A DNA stretch of 64,000 bases from Selenomonadaceae bacterium (GCA_017549815.1 JAFYNH010000037.1:25882-89881); one strand, 5' to 3'. Counted from the first letter of the stretch, positions 42,758 to 51,556 are shown. Made by a program: numbers and translations. The notes: generated by a model from the letters alone, not told the origin.

Positions 42758-44173
42758 TTACTGTTTATTGAACTTGCCGTTGCTAATTTTGTAGGTTTCG
42801 CTGTTAATGTGGAAGATCGTCGTATTTAAATCCTTCAAAGTGACGGAACCGCCGCTGACATTGAATGTAAGCGTGCCTTTGGACTTGTCGTAGGACGCCA
42901 TGCTCGTTTTGAAAGTTATATTGTCGAAAGTCAGCGTGTCTTTGCTGTCAAAACCGTAAATAATGTCTTTGCCGTCGCCTTTGGCGTAAATAAACGTGTC
43001 CGCGCCGTCATCGCCCCAGAGTGAATCATTGCCTTTACCGCCACAAATCGTATCTTTGCCCGTGCCGCCTTTTATGCAGTCATTTCCTGCGCCGCCGAGC
43101 AATTTATCATTACCAGAGCCGCCCGACAAAGTATCTTTTCCGTCACCGCCGTTTAAACTGTCGTTACCTTCGCCACCGAGCAATTTATCATTGCCAGAAC
43201 CGCCGTCGAGTGTATCTTTGCCATTTCCGCCGCTTAATGAATCATTTCCATTTTGACCGAAAAGTTTATCATTACCATTTCTACCAAAAATAGAATCGTT
43301 TCCGGAACCGCCGTAAATTGAATCCTTGCCACTGCCGCCGGTGATTTTATTGGCATTTGCGTTACCTGTAAGCTTAACATCTTTAGTTCTTGACGAGGCA
43401 TTGATAGTTTTTATAGCTGAACCTACAGTAACAGGCGATTTTGTTTTGTCGGTGACAGTTTTTGTCGTCGAAGAAGATGAGACGCCGCTCTTTGTGCCCT
43501 TTATATTTACTTTAGACAAGCTCGCCGCACCCATTAACGAAATTTTTCCGGTTCCGACAGTGACGATTATATTATCGCCGATTTTTGTAGTTGAATAGGA
43601 TCCGCCGACTATTGAAAGCGTGTCATCGCCGTCAAAGCCGTAAATTGTATCGTTTCCGTCGCCTGAGTTGTAAATTATCACATTGTCTTCCGAGTCCCAA
43701 TTATCTCCATATTCTTGAGAGCTTAAACTTATTAAATCATTACCTGCGCCGGTGTTGATTGTGCAATAGAAGACAATATAGTTATAAACGGAATCATTAC
43801 CTGCGCCCGTGTTGATTGTGCACTCGTCGCCACCCCAATTAAAAACGGAATCATTACCTGTGCCAGTGTTGATTGTGCACTCGTCGCCACCCTAATTAAA
43901 AACGGAATCATTACCTGCGCCAGTGTTGATTGTGCAATACCAGCCCAAATCGTTATAAACTGAATCATTTCCTGCGCCAGTGTTGATTGAAACGTAGGAT
44001 GCACTGTTAATTCCGTTATCATTATCGTAATAATCTTCGTACCAGATGTTTTTAACAGTATCATCGCCATTTCCGGTGCTAATCGTGACGTCATGACCAT
44101 GATTTACGATAGAATCAGCCGCGTTCGTGCCTGTGATAATCATTTCGTGCGTCGTGTTAGTCTTTGTAGCCAT
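42758..44173 (-). pseudogene. RTX (hemolysin-type calcium-binding repeat) protein gene interrupted by an amber codon
   Basis: From the ATG at 44173 (AGGAGGAGGTTTTT upstream) one frame runs 471 codons to 42758, broken only by TAG at 43894-43892. The first 93 residues ([44 protein letters not shown]) and the rest ([19 protein letters not shown] and so on) belong together; the next repeat unit has TGG where this one has TAG. The C-terminal half has a run of nonapeptides ([39 protein letters not shown]) that bind Ca2+ in RTX proteins, then a C-terminal domain. Translation could restart at GTG/ATG near 43681. No adjacent type I secretion genes. Confidence 0.8.
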
Positions 44174-44276
44174 AAAAACCTCCTCCTAACTTAAAACAAA
44201 TTACCTCGACAAGAAATTTTTGCCGAGCATACCTCCTTTGAGCTTCAAAACAAGATTGAACATAACTTTCAAGCTA

Positions 44277-44304
44277 ATTATACCACTAAAAAATATTTTA
44301 TCAA
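44277..44304 (-). promoter_or_regulatory. promoter of the RTX gene
   Basis: On the minus strand TTGATA (44304-44299), 16 bases, then TATAAT (44282-44277) with TGG in front (extended -10). It leads to an approximately 100-nt leader containing a CTCGGC...GTCGAG hairpin and a GGAGG site before the RTX start. Confidence 0.65.
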
Positions 44305-44348
44305 GTTTCAATATGAAAAATTTTTTATCCGAGCTGAATTTTTATTGT

Positions 44349-44464
44349 TGAAAGTGATTTTGGAGCCGATAAAATAATTTTGGAGCTGTGAAACTGATTC
44401 TGGAGGTTTGAAACTGATTTTGGAGCATTGAAACTGATTTTGGAGGTTTGAAACTGATTTTGAA
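44349..44464. repeat. six tandem 20-bp repeats
   Basis: Units of exactly 20 bp start at 44351, 44371, 44391, 44411, 44431 and 44451, with consensus AAACTGATTTTGGAGNNTTG. Alternate units have GGTTTG or GCATTG ends. Conservation drops in the first two. The repeats lie upstream of the RTX promoter. They are contiguous, without spacers, so not a CRISPR. Confidence 0.85.
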
Positions 44465-44561
44465 AGGCGATTTGGAAGGTCAAAATACCGATTCTACATT
44501 GGTATAATTTATATATTGGGAAAATGGTGTTGCAAAGCGGCTTTTGAGGGCATAAAAAAAA

Positions 44562-44665
44562 CTCCCTCAAAATTTGGGGGATTTGGAGATTCAAAGTATA
44601 AAATCCTAAATATGGGAATTTGAACTTTGGGAAAAAAATAGCCCCGACGTTTTATCGGGGTTGAA
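44562..44665 (-). terminator. terminator hairpins behind the GH32 gene
   Basis: CCCCGA-CGTTTTA-TCGGGG at about 44643-44661 is followed on the minus strand by a T-run (CTATTTTTTT). It lies 20 bases after the sucrose hydrolase stop. A second weaker hairpin (ACTCCC...GGGGGA, about 44568-44583) also ends in a T-rich tract. Confidence 0.7.
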
Positions 44666-44679
44666 AGATTTACATGCTG

Positions 44680-46230
44680 TCAAGCTTTAAGGAACGGGAA
44701 TTCTTTAGCTACGTCGACAACGGTATCTTTAATGTGTGGGTGCGGAATGCCGAAGTCGAGTTTATAGTACTCCAGCGAATCAATTTCAAGCGTTTCATAT
44801 TCGGGCGTGAAGATAATTTTCTGCGAAGTGCGTTTGGGATAAATTCTCGCCGAAAGAACTTCCGCGCCGTCGTTGATGAAGACTTCCAAGCTTGAGCGGT
44901 CGATAAAAATATGGAGTTTAAGCTTGTCTTGCGGTTCGATTTGAATTTCGCGGACAGAGGCTATTCCGTTGATAACCTCGCCGGATTTAGTGCGGTCAAG
45001 CTTAAATGTGCCGTTAGAATTGTAACTTAAAACGGTTTGTTCGAGTTCGGAGGCACGCAAGGCGATAGAAAATTTTTTAGACTTCGCGGCGTCAATCGTC
45101 AAAACAAGTTCGTAAGCCTCGCCGGAAACGCCGTCAAATGAAGTCGCCTCATCAATTACAACTTTTCCGAGAGTTATCGGTTTCCACTTGCGGAGTTTTT
45201 CGAGTTCTTTAGCGGGTGTGGAGATGATTTTTCCGTTTTTAATGTCAAGGACACGCGGAATAGTCATTTGCCCTGCCCAACCGTCTCTGGTTTCGTGCAT
45301 GTCGACGTTCCACATATCAAGCCAGCCAATCATAACCGTGCGACCGTCGGGAGTTTGCATAATTTGGGGCGCGTAGAAGTCAAAACCCTTGTCGAGGTAT
45401 TGGAATTCGCCATGCGTGAAGATACCCGACCTGTAATTGAGTTTGCCGATAAGAACGCCTGCCACTTTGTCATAATAAAAGGTTCCGTCGTCGGTTCTCA
45501 AGTCCATAGGCGAGAAAACAAGCACATCTTGCCCGTTAATTTCTGCAAAGTTCGGACATTCCCACATTCCGCCGAGATTTCCGTCACTGCGGGCAGAAAT
45601 AGCTTTGAACCGCCAAGATTTGGTTAAATCTTTTGATTCAAACAAGAGAATTTGCCCGTGAGCCATATCGCGAGTACGAGAGCCGAGAACAGCGTAATAT
45701 TTGCCGTTACGCTCCCAAACTTTGGGGTCGCGAATGTCATTGATAGAAACGTCGTCGCTTTTAACGTCAGCTTCTTCGATAATGGGATTTTTTGCGGATT
45801 TTTCAAAGTGAATGCCGTCTTCGGAGGAGGCAAGGCACTGGAATTCGATATGCGGGAACCCAATCGCGGCTTCTTCTTCAGGATTTGCTTGAAGATGTCC
45901 GGTATACATGAGCCAGAGTTTGCCGTCCTTTTCGATAGCTGAACCGGAAAAACAGCCGCCGCCCGTTTCATAAGCCTCTTCGGGCTTTAAAGCAATGGGC
46001 AAGTGTTTCCAATAAGCCAAATCGTCGCTGACAACGTGACCCCAGTGCATCGGGCCCCAGCGCGGCTCGTAGGGGTAATGTTGATAGAAGAAATGATACT
46101 GTCCTTTGTAATAGCACATGCCGTTCGGGTCATTACACCAGCCGAAAGGCGGCGCAATGTGATAACGCGGATACCAGCGGGCGTCCGTCACCTGAGAAAA
46201 TGTTTTGAAGTCCTCAATCTGTTCTGCCAT
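44680..46230 (-). CDS. scrB: sucrose-6-phosphate hydrolase / invertase (GH32)
   Basis: The 516-residue protein has the GH32 five-bladed propeller: APPFGWCNDPNGMCYYKGQY (WNDPNG-type motif, nucleophile Asp), FSGSAIEKDGKLWLMYTGH, NDIRDPKVWERNGKYYAVLG (RDP) and GGMWECPNFAEINGQDVLVF (EC, acid/base Glu), followed by the C-terminal beta-sandwich. It hydrolyses beta-fructofuranosides such as sucrose-6-phosphate in the cytoplasm; no signal peptide is present. Downstream of phosphofructokinase on the same strand, it feeds fructose units to glycolysis. No sucrose transporter is in the window. Confidence 0.88.
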   Translation of the reverse strand: MAEQIEDFKTFSQVTDARWYPRYHIAPPFGWCNDPNGMCYYKGQYHFFYQHYPYEPRWGPMHWGHVVSDDLAYWKHLPIALKPEEAYETGGGCFSGSAIEKDGKLWLMYTGHLQANPEEEAAIGFPHIEFQCLASSEDGIHFEKSAKNPIIEEADVKSDDVSINDIRDPKVWERNGKYYAVLGSRTRDMAHGQILLFESKDLTKSWRFKAISARSDGNLGGMWECPNFAEINGQDVLVFSPMDLRTDDGTFYYDKVAGVLIGKLNYRSGIFTHGEFQYLDKGFDFYAPQIMQTPDGRTVMIGWLDMWNVDMHETRDGWAGQMTIPRVLDIKNGKIISTPAKELEKLRKWKPITLGKVVIDEATSFDGVSGEAYELVLTIDAAKSKKFSIALRASELEQTVLSYNSNGTFKLDRTKSGEVINGIASVREIQIEPQDKLKLHIFIDRSSLEVFINDGAEVLSARIYPKRTSQKIIFTPEYETLEIDSLEYYKLDFGIPHPHIKDTVVDVAKEFPFLKA

Positions 46231-46245
46231 AAAATCGCTCCTTTG

Positions 46246-46316
46246 CTAGGAATTAGTTGTTAGGAATTAGGAACTGGTAGGGATTAGTTCCTAGAAACTC
46301 GCTCCTAGTTCCTCAT
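46246..46316. repeat. heptad repeat element, inverted arms
   Basis: Left arm TAGGAAT TAGTTGT TAGGAAT TAGGAAC; right arm TAGTTCC TAGAAAC TCGCTCC TAGTTCC. It fills the gap between the AtpZ-like gene and the sucrose hydrolase gene. Confidence 0.8.
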
Positions 46317-46522
46317 TAAAGGAATCCGTTACGTTTTAATTGGCGATAAAGGGAGTAAAACGCGAGCGGAAAGCCTAAAATTATTCCGATGAGCCGTGCT
46401 TTGCCGCCGAGTTGAAAAAAATCGTCAACTAAGCCGCCAAAGTACAGGCAAATAAAAATTACGGCGGCGATATAAATCCCTACGCCTGAGAGAACCGCCG
46501 CCGCCTTCCAAAAATCATGCAT
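46316..46522 (-). CDS. small two-TM protein, AtpZ/AtpI-like
   Basis: This 68-residue membrane protein has two hydrophobic helices (SGVGIYIAAVIFICLYFGGL and ARLIGIILGFPLAFYSLYRQ) separated by DDFFQLGGK. The pattern GIY...GxxxD...G....G...G resembles AtpZ/AtpI, small proteins helping F-type ATPase assembly or Mg transport. In many genomes atpZ sits before the atp operon; here it follows pfkA by two bases, so the link is not supported by context. Too short for a firm assignment. Confidence 0.55.
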   Translation of the reverse strand: MHDFWKAAAVLSGVGIYIAAVIFICLYFGGLVDDFFQLGGKARLIGIILGFPLAFYSLYRQLKRNGFL

Positions 46523-46524
46523 AC

Positions 46525-47487
46525 TCAGACGAGCACACTCGCCAAACGAACAAGTTCGGGATCGAGCGGCTTTTTATTGTTGACCGAATCGAAAAGGTTA
46601 ATCGAAACGACTTTTCCTTCGTCGAAACCAAATACAACATTGGAAACGCCGGAAATAATCGCGAGTGCGGCACGTTCTCCGAGCTGACTTGCCTTCATGC
46701 GGTCTTCGACAGTCGGGGAGCCGCCGCGTTGAATATGTCCGAGAATCGAAACGCGAGTATCGATACCGGTTTTTTCTTCGACAACATTTTTCAAGCCGAC
46801 GCCACTGCATGCGCCTTCAGCAACAACGATAATGCTGTAACGACGACCGCCCTTGTAAGACTCAACAATCTCTTCGCAAATTTCGTCGATATTGTATTTG
46901 ACTTCGGGGACGATGATATATTCCGCGCCGCTGGCAATACCCGAAACCATAGCGAGCCAACCGGAAGTATGTCCCATAACCTCGACGATCATAATACGAC
47001 GATGAGCCGATGCCGTGTCGCGCAATTTGTTAATCGCCTCGACGGCGGTATTAGCGGCGGTGTCGCAACCGATTGTATAATCAGTGCCCCAAACGTCGTT
47101 GTCGATTGTGCCCGGCAGTCCGACAATCGGAATGCCGCCCATTTTTGAAAGGAGCGAGCCGCCAGTTAAGGAGCCGTCGCCGCCGATGATTACGAGACCT
47201 TCAATCCCGTGTTTCATAAGGTTATCGAGACCTTTACGACGACCTTCCTCCGTTTTGAACTCTTTGCAACGAGCCGTACCGAGAAAAGTACCGCCACGCT
47301 GAATCAAATCGCTAACAGAACGGCGACTTAACTCGACTATATCGTCGGCGAGCATTCCCTTGTAGCCGTTGTTTATGCCGAAGACTTTAACGCCTTCATA
47401 AAGCGCAGTTCTGACAACCGCACGAGCCGCAGCGTTCATGCCGGGGCTGTCGCCGCCCGAAGTCATTACCGCTATCGCATTTAACAT
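46525..47487 (-). CDS. pfkA: 6-phosphofructokinase
   Basis: The 320-residue enzyme has MTSGGDSPGMNAAARAVVRT (ATP-binding loop), VIIGGDGSLTGGSLLS (GGDGS), PGTIDNDVWGTDYTIGCDTA (PGTIDND with catalytic Asp), VEVMGHTSGWLAMVSGIASG and LGHIQRGGSPTVEDRMKAS. These are classic bacterial ATP-dependent PfkA motifs. It phosphorylates fructose-6-phosphate, the committed step of glycolysis. The Gly in GGDGS points to ATP rather than pyrophosphate. Start has GGGAGGGGACAATT before ATG. It heads a short operon with the AtpZ-like gene and possibly scrB. Confidence 0.95.
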   Translation of the reverse strand: MLNAIAVMTSGGDSPGMNAAARAVVRTALYEGVKVFGINNGYKGMLADDIVELSRRSVSDLIQRGGTFLGTARCKEFKTEEGRRKGLDNLMKHGIEGLVIIGGDGSLTGGSLLSKMGGIPIVGLPGTIDNDVWGTDYTIGCDTAANTAVEAINKLRDTASAHRRIMIVEVMGHTSGWLAMVSGIASGAEYIIVPEVKYNIDEICEEIVESYKGGRRYSIIVVAEGACSGVGLKNVVEEKTGIDTRVSILGHIQRGGSPTVEDRMKASQLGERAALAIISGVSNVVFGFDEGKVVSINLFDSVNNKKPLDPELVRLASVLV

Positions 47488-47512
47488 AATTGTCCCCTCC
47501 CGCTCAATATCT

Positions 47513-47588
47513 CTAGGAACTGGGATTTAGGAACTGGGAACTATTATCTAATCCCTACTAATTCCTAATTCCTGTTTCCTAGTTCCTT
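47513..47588. repeat. heptad repeat element, inverted arms
   Basis: Left arm TAGGAAC TGGGATT TAGGAAC TGGGAAC; right arm TAATCCC TACTAAT TCCTAAT TCCTGTT TCCTAGT TCC. Located in the divergent region upstream of pfkA. Confidence 0.8.
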
Positions 47589-47610
47589 ACAAATTTACCA
47601 CGCCGCTATT

Positions 47611-47626
47611 TTAGAAAATTTTCTAA
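47611..47626. promoter_or_regulatory. perfect 16-bp palindrome, candidate operator
   Basis: TTAGAAAATTTTCTAA reads the same on both strands and lies in the divergent region between pfkA and the metal-chelate transporter, about 80 bases before the permease start. It could bind a dimeric regulator such as a Fur-type protein, but it is not a standard Fur box. Confidence 0.35.
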
Positions 47627-47707
47627 GAATTGTAAAGCAGATTTTCATTGTGTTTTGGTGCCCTGCCGTGTTATCATAAAAAAAAAATTTAAAGCGACTC
47701 ACGGAGA

Positions 47708-48721
47708 ATGGACAGTAAAAAATTATATTTCAGAGCGTCGTTGTTGACGATATTTCTTTTGGCGAGCATGATAACGGCAATTTGTTTCGGTTCCATTGAA
47801 ATTGAACTAGGAAACGTCACGGACGAAGTTACGAACTTTTTACGAGGGCAACGAACAGATTCGCCAAACTCAATGATAATTTTCGACATACGAATTCCGA
47901 GAATTTTATTTGCGGCGATAAGCGGCGCGATTTTATCCTTAACGGGAATGCTTATGCAGACGGTTTCGCAAAATTATTTGGCAGACCCGTATATCTTAGG
48001 CGTGTCGTCGGGCGCGGGCATGGGAGCCGTTTTTTGCATTATAACGGGCGTCGCGCAGATTTTTGCTCCTTACGGCGTCTATGTTGGAGCGTTTTTAGGC
48101 GCGGCACTCGCAACGGTTATAGTCGTCCACATTGCAGGCACAAGCAACAGCCCAATTAAACTTGTGCTGATCGGTATGGGAATATCGGCGTTATTTTCGG
48201 CGTTTACGATGCTTGAAATTTACGGCTCAAAGAATGAAGCGCAAGTCCGCAGTGCAATGTTCTGGTTAATGGGAAGTTTTACGGGGATACAATGGACAAT
48301 GATTCCGATTGCCGCAACGGTGTTGGCAGTGCTTATGATTTTTATTTGGTTATTTCGCCACGAATTGGACTTGATACTTTTGGGCAGAGAAGAGGCGCAA
48401 CATTTAGGCTTATCGACGGAGCGAATGCAACAGGCGGTTGTGTTAATTTCGTCAATGGCGGTTGCCGTCACGGTCTCGATAGCGGGGATAATCGGCTTTA
48501 TCGGGCTGGTGATTCCGCACATTGCAAGATTTATCGGCGAATCGCGTCATGCGGTTATGCTGTGGTTTACAAGTTTAATCGGAGCGGTCGTAATGGTTTG
48601 GGCGGACGTTATGGCTCGTTCAATGTTCGCGCCCGAAGAAGTTCCCATAGGAATTTTGACGGCGTGTTTGGGTGCGCCCGTATTCATGCAAATTATCAAT
48701 CGACAGTACAAGGATTCATGA
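47708..48721 (+). CDS. FecCD-family ABC transporter permease (siderophore, heme or cobalamin)
   Basis: The 337-residue inner-membrane protein has about ten TM helices and the FecCD/BtuC signatures IFDIRIPRILFAAISGAILS, LTGMLMQTVSQNYLADPYIL, GVSSGAGMGAVF and AGIIGFIGLVIPHIARFIGE. These permeases work as dimers with an ATPase and a periplasmic binding protein to import ferric chelates, heme or B12. The ATPase start overlaps its stop (ATGA), and the binding protein gene follows. The GGAG before the ATG is very close, so initiation may be weak. Confidence 0.93.
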   Translation: MDSKKLYFRASLLTIFLLASMITAICFGSIEIELGNVTDEVTNFLRGQRTDSPNSMIIFDIRIPRILFAAISGAILSLTGMLMQTVSQNYLADPYILGVSSGAGMGAVFCIITGVAQIFAPYGVYVGAFLGAALATVIVVHIAGTSNSPIKLVLIGMGISALFSAFTMLEIYGSKNEAQVRSAMFWLMGSFTGIQWTMIPIAATVLAVLMIFIWLFRHELDLILLGREEAQHLGLSTERMQQAVVLISSMAVAVTVSIAGIIGFIGLVIPHIARFIGESRHAVMLWFTSLIGAVVMVWADVMARSMFAPEEVPIGILTACLGAPVFMQIINRQYKDS

Positions 48722-49470
48722 TGAACATTATCGAAGTCAAAAATTTATCTTACGTTATTGGCGAGAAAAAAATTTTGGACAATGTCAACGCGACTTTTGC
48801 CGAAGGAAAAATTACAGCGATAATCGGCGCGAACGGCTCTGGCAAGTCAACGTTGATGTCTTTTCTTAGTAAGACGCGGCGCAGTTCAAATGCCGTTTAT
48901 TTCAAGGGAAAAGACGTTGATAAAATTTCTGCAGAAAGTTACGCGCTTCAAGTATCTGTCTTGCCTCAACAGCAAAAGATGATTGCCGATTTTCGCGTTG
49001 AAGATGTCGTAGTTATGGGACGCTTTCCCTACAAAAAAAAATTTCGCGACTACACCGACGAAGACAGGCGCATTGCTCGCAAGGCTATGGAGAGTGTCGG
49101 GATTATCGATATGGCGCGGCGCAAGTTGAGCCAAATGTCAGGCGGAGAAATTCAGCGCGTCTTGATAGCAAAGGCATTGGCGCAGGAACCGGAATTAATT
49201 TTAATGGACGAGCCGACGAATCATCTTGACGTTAAATATAAAATCGCGCTGATGAAGACGTTGCGGGCATACGGCAAAACGGTTATAATCGTCCTGCATG
49301 ATTTATCATTGGCGATTCAGTATTGCGACGACGTTTTGATAATGGTAAAAGGTCGGGCGTTGACGCAAGGGAACGCTCAAGAAATTATGCAACCCGATTT
49401 ATTGGAAGAGATATTCGGCGTACCTTTCGTGAAGTTTGAACGAGACAGACGCATATATATAGGGTATTAG
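48721..49470 (+). CDS. ABC transporter ATP-binding protein (FecE/BtuD-like)
   Basis: About 249 residues: Walker A IIGANGSGKSTLMSFLSK, Q-loop VLPQQQK, signature LSQMSGGEIQRVLIAKALAQ, Walker B ELILMDEPTNHLDVKYK, and the switch His in VIIVLHDLSLAIQYCDD. This is the FecE/FhuC-type ATPase. Two adjacent ATGs exist (48718 and 48721); I prefer 48721, six bases after AAGGA. It provides energy for the permease encoded just upstream. Confidence 0.93.
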   Translation: MNIIEVKNLSYVIGEKKILDNVNATFAEGKITAIIGANGSGKSTLMSFLSKTRRSSNAVYFKGKDVDKISAESYALQVSVLPQQQKMIADFRVEDVVVMGRFPYKKKFRDYTDEDRRIARKAMESVGIIDMARRKLSQMSGGEIQRVLIAKALAQEPELILMDEPTNHLDVKYKIALMKTLRAYGKTVIIVLHDLSLAIQYCDDVLIMVKGRALTQGNAQEIMQPDLLEEIFGVPFVKFERDRRIYIGY

Positions 49471-49547
49471 GGAAATAGGGAAATAGAGAAGTAGGGAAAT
49501 AGTACTAATTTTCTACTTCCCTACTTCCCTAACCACTAATTACTAGA
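49462..49547. repeat. octad repeat element, inverted arms
   Basis: Left arm of 8-base units TAGGGAAA TAGGGAAA TAGAGAAG TAGGGAAA; right arm CTACTTCC CTACTTCC CTAACCAC TAATTACT. Same design as the heptad elements but with period 8. It lies between the ATPase and binding-protein genes. Confidence 0.75.
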
Positions 49548-49588
49548 GGAATGTATGAGCAAAATTTCAAAAATCGGAGGCAGTTTTT

Positions 49589-50590
49589 ATGAGAAAAAAG
49601 TTTTGGAAAAAGGGCATTGTAATAGGGCTGTCGACAATCGCTCTTACATTCGGGCTGGCGGGTTGCAGAGAAAATCCAGCTCCTGCGCCTGCGGCAACGT
49701 CGGAAGTTTCGTGGACGGAAATGCTTGACGGGCAGGAAGTAACCGCCAAAGTCGACAAGATACCTGCGCGGGCAATTTCAATGTCGCAAGCTACGACGGA
49801 AATGATGTTGGCACTCGGCTTGGAAGATAAGATGGTCGGCACGGCAATGAAGGAAGAAGAAATTTATCCGCCGTTGCAAGCGTCCTACGACAAAGTTAAA
49901 GTGCTTGCCGAAAAGTGGCCGTCCTATGAAACTTTTATGGCGGAGAATCCGGACTTCGCGACGGGCTGGGAAGTTCCTTTTACTAAGCGCGGCATTCCCG
50001 CCGAAAGAATCACTTCGCAAGGCGTGCCGATTTTTATTCCGTCATCAATGCAGAAACTCGACGCGAATTTGGATACCGTCTTTGAAGACATGATTAAATA
50101 CGGCGAGATTTTCGGCGTCAATGACAAGGCAACGGCTTGGGTCGACGAACAGAAAAAATTATTAGCCGCCGTTCAAGGCAAGATTAAAGATTTGCCGCAT
50201 AAGAAGATTTTTATTTATGATTCGAGCGACGGACAACCTTTTACGGCGTTCAAAGGTTATACGACGAACATTTTAAAGCTTATCGGAGCGGATAACGTCA
50301 TGGAAGGCGCGGGCGTCGATAAAACTTGGGCGGCGACGAGTTGGGAAAGTGTCGTTGCGGCAGATCCCGATTACATAATCATAGCCGATTACAGCAACGG
50401 CGTTCGCAATGACGACGATTTTCAAGAAAAGGTTGCGACGATTAAAGATAATCCGCAACTTCAAAACGTGACTGCCGTCCGCGAAAATCATTTCGTCAAG
50501 GTTAAACTTTCGGAGATTACGCCCGGCGTTCGCACAGTTGAATCACTTCAAAGACTTGCTGAAGAAATTCACGGCGTCAAGATTGATTAA
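49589..50590 (+). CDS. periplasmic metal-chelate-binding lipoprotein (FecB/BtuF-like)
   Basis: The 333-residue protein has a lipoprotein signal (TIALTFGLAGCRENP, lipobox Cys at about 25) followed by a Pro/Ala linker and two helical-backbone-linked lobes typical of class III binding proteins: PARAISMSQATTEMMLALGL, MVGTAMKEEEIYPP, HKKIFIYDSSDG, GADNVMEGAGVDKTWAATSW and ADPDYIIIADYSN. It delivers the ligand to the adjacent permease. The ligand could be a ferric siderophore, heme or cobalamin; sequence alone does not decide. Start has CGGAGGCAGTTTTT before ATG. Its 3' end overlaps the convergent radical SAM gene by 14 bases. Confidence 0.88.
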   Translation: MRKKFWKKGIVIGLSTIALTFGLAGCRENPAPAPAATSEVSWTEMLDGQEVTAKVDKIPARAISMSQATTEMMLALGLEDKMVGTAMKEEEIYPPLQASYDKVKVLAEKWPSYETFMAENPDFATGWEVPFTKRGIPAERITSQGVPIFIPSSMQKLDANLDTVFEDMIKYGEIFGVNDKATAWVDEQKKLLAAVQGKIKDLPHKKIFIYDSSDGQPFTAFKGYTTNILKLIGADNVMEGAGVDKTWAATSWESVVAADPDYIIIADYSNGVRNDDDFQEKVATIKDNPQLQNVTAVRENHFVKVKLSEITPGVRTVESLQRLAEEIHGVKID

Positions 50591-51461
50591 CGTTATCCAG
50601 ATTAAAATTCGGAATAAAATTTTTGTCGGCGGTCTTGCCAATTTGAATAAAACAATTTTTAATACCAAGCTCGGTCGCGTGCTCGACGACGGAATCATAT
50701 TCAAAGGTCGTCAGCGGGCGGCTTATTTTTTTGAATTCATCTGCGCGGAAAATCGGCGTGTATTGATTCATAAGGCTGATAAAAATTTCGTCGCCAAAAG
50801 TCTCATAAAGCCAATCGATAATCTTCATCGAATCGCGTCTGTAATTCGGCAAGATTAAATGACGGACAATCACACCACGAATCATCAAACCATTTACAAT
50901 CTGCGCGGAGCCGACAAGTTCAAACATTTTCTTAATCGCGGCAGTCGCAACGCTGAAATAATTCGGCACATTGGAAAAAGTTTTGGCGGGTTCGTCATCA
51001 AAATATTTTAAGTCGGGCAAGAAAATATCCACGCGTCCGCGCAGAAGTTCAAGCGTCTCAATGTTTTCATAGGCGTTGGAGTTCCAAACTATCGGCAACG
51101 TTAATCCGCGCTCTTTAGCAATATCAATCGCCGCGCAGATTTTATCCGTGTAATGCGTCGGCGTCACAAGTTCAATATTTGCCGCGCCGCGCTCCTGTTG
51201 TTCGATAAAAATTTCTGACAGCCGCTCAATCGAAATTTCCGCTCCAAAACCCTCATGACTGATTGAAAAGTTTTGGCAGTAAACACATTTTAAATTGCAA
51301 TGCGAGAAAAAAATAGTTCCCGCGCCCTTTTCGCCGATAAGACACGGCTCCTCCCATTTATGCAAACTCACTAAAGCGACGTGCAGATTTTCTCCCGCTC
51401 CGCAAAATCCCAGCTTATTAACGCGGTCAACCTTGCAACGTCGCGGACATAATTCACACAT
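50577..51461 (-). CDS. radical SAM protein, PflA-like activating-enzyme family
   Basis: About 294 residues. MCELCPRRCKVDR has an N-terminal Cys cluster. FFSHCNLKCVYCQNFSISHE has the CxxxCxxC motif that holds the radical SAM [4Fe-4S] cluster, with FLPDLKYFDDEPAKTFSNV and GVIVRHLILPNYRRDSMKII further on. This matches the PflA-like group often annotated as putative pyruvate formate-lyase activating enzyme; such proteins generate a 5'-deoxyadenosyl radical. No partner glycyl-radical enzyme is adjacent. I use the ATG at 51461 (GGAGGGAAATTTT upstream) rather than the longer frame from 51524. Confidence 0.8.
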   Translation of the reverse strand: MCELCPRRCKVDRVNKLGFCGAGENLHVALVSLHKWEEPCLIGEKGAGTIFFSHCNLKCVYCQNFSISHEGFGAEISIERLSEIFIEQQERGAANIELVTPTHYTDKICAAIDIAKERGLTLPIVWNSNAYENIETLELLRGRVDIFLPDLKYFDDEPAKTFSNVPNYFSVATAAIKKMFELVGSAQIVNGLMIRGVIVRHLILPNYRRDSMKIIDWLYETFGDEIFISLMNQYTPIFRADEFKKISRPLTTFEYDSVVEHATELGIKNCFIQIGKTADKNFIPNFNLDNVNQS

Positions 51462-51556
51462 AAAATTTCCCTCCGCAAATATTTTAACACTTCGGCAGGA
51501 AAAATTTTCTATCGGCAGAATCAATCAGCAGAAAAATTTTTGACAAGGTGATCCTC

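Noticed and set aside
43732..44100. 122-codon frame rich in [13 protein letters not shown] repeats
   Set aside because: It is the RTX repeat region read in a shifted frame; the true frame gives INTGAGNDS repeats.
44349..44464. Possible CRISPR array
   Set aside because: Repeat units are contiguous at 20 bp with no unique spacers, and no cas genes are present.
44325..44594. Minus-strand 89-codon frame across the 20-bp repeats
   Set aside because: It is generated by the tandem repeat, whose 20-bp unit is open in this frame. It has no start signals and is low in complexity.
48292..48717. Long N-terminal extension of the ABC ATPase frame
   Set aside because: The extension lies inside the permease gene in another frame. 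The Walker A region starts normally from the ATG at 48718/48721.
49554..49700. Small frame starting at the ATG at 49554 before the binding-protein gene
   Set aside because: It overlaps the binding-protein gene out of frame. The following ATG with CGGAGG and a lipoprotein signal is clearly the real start.
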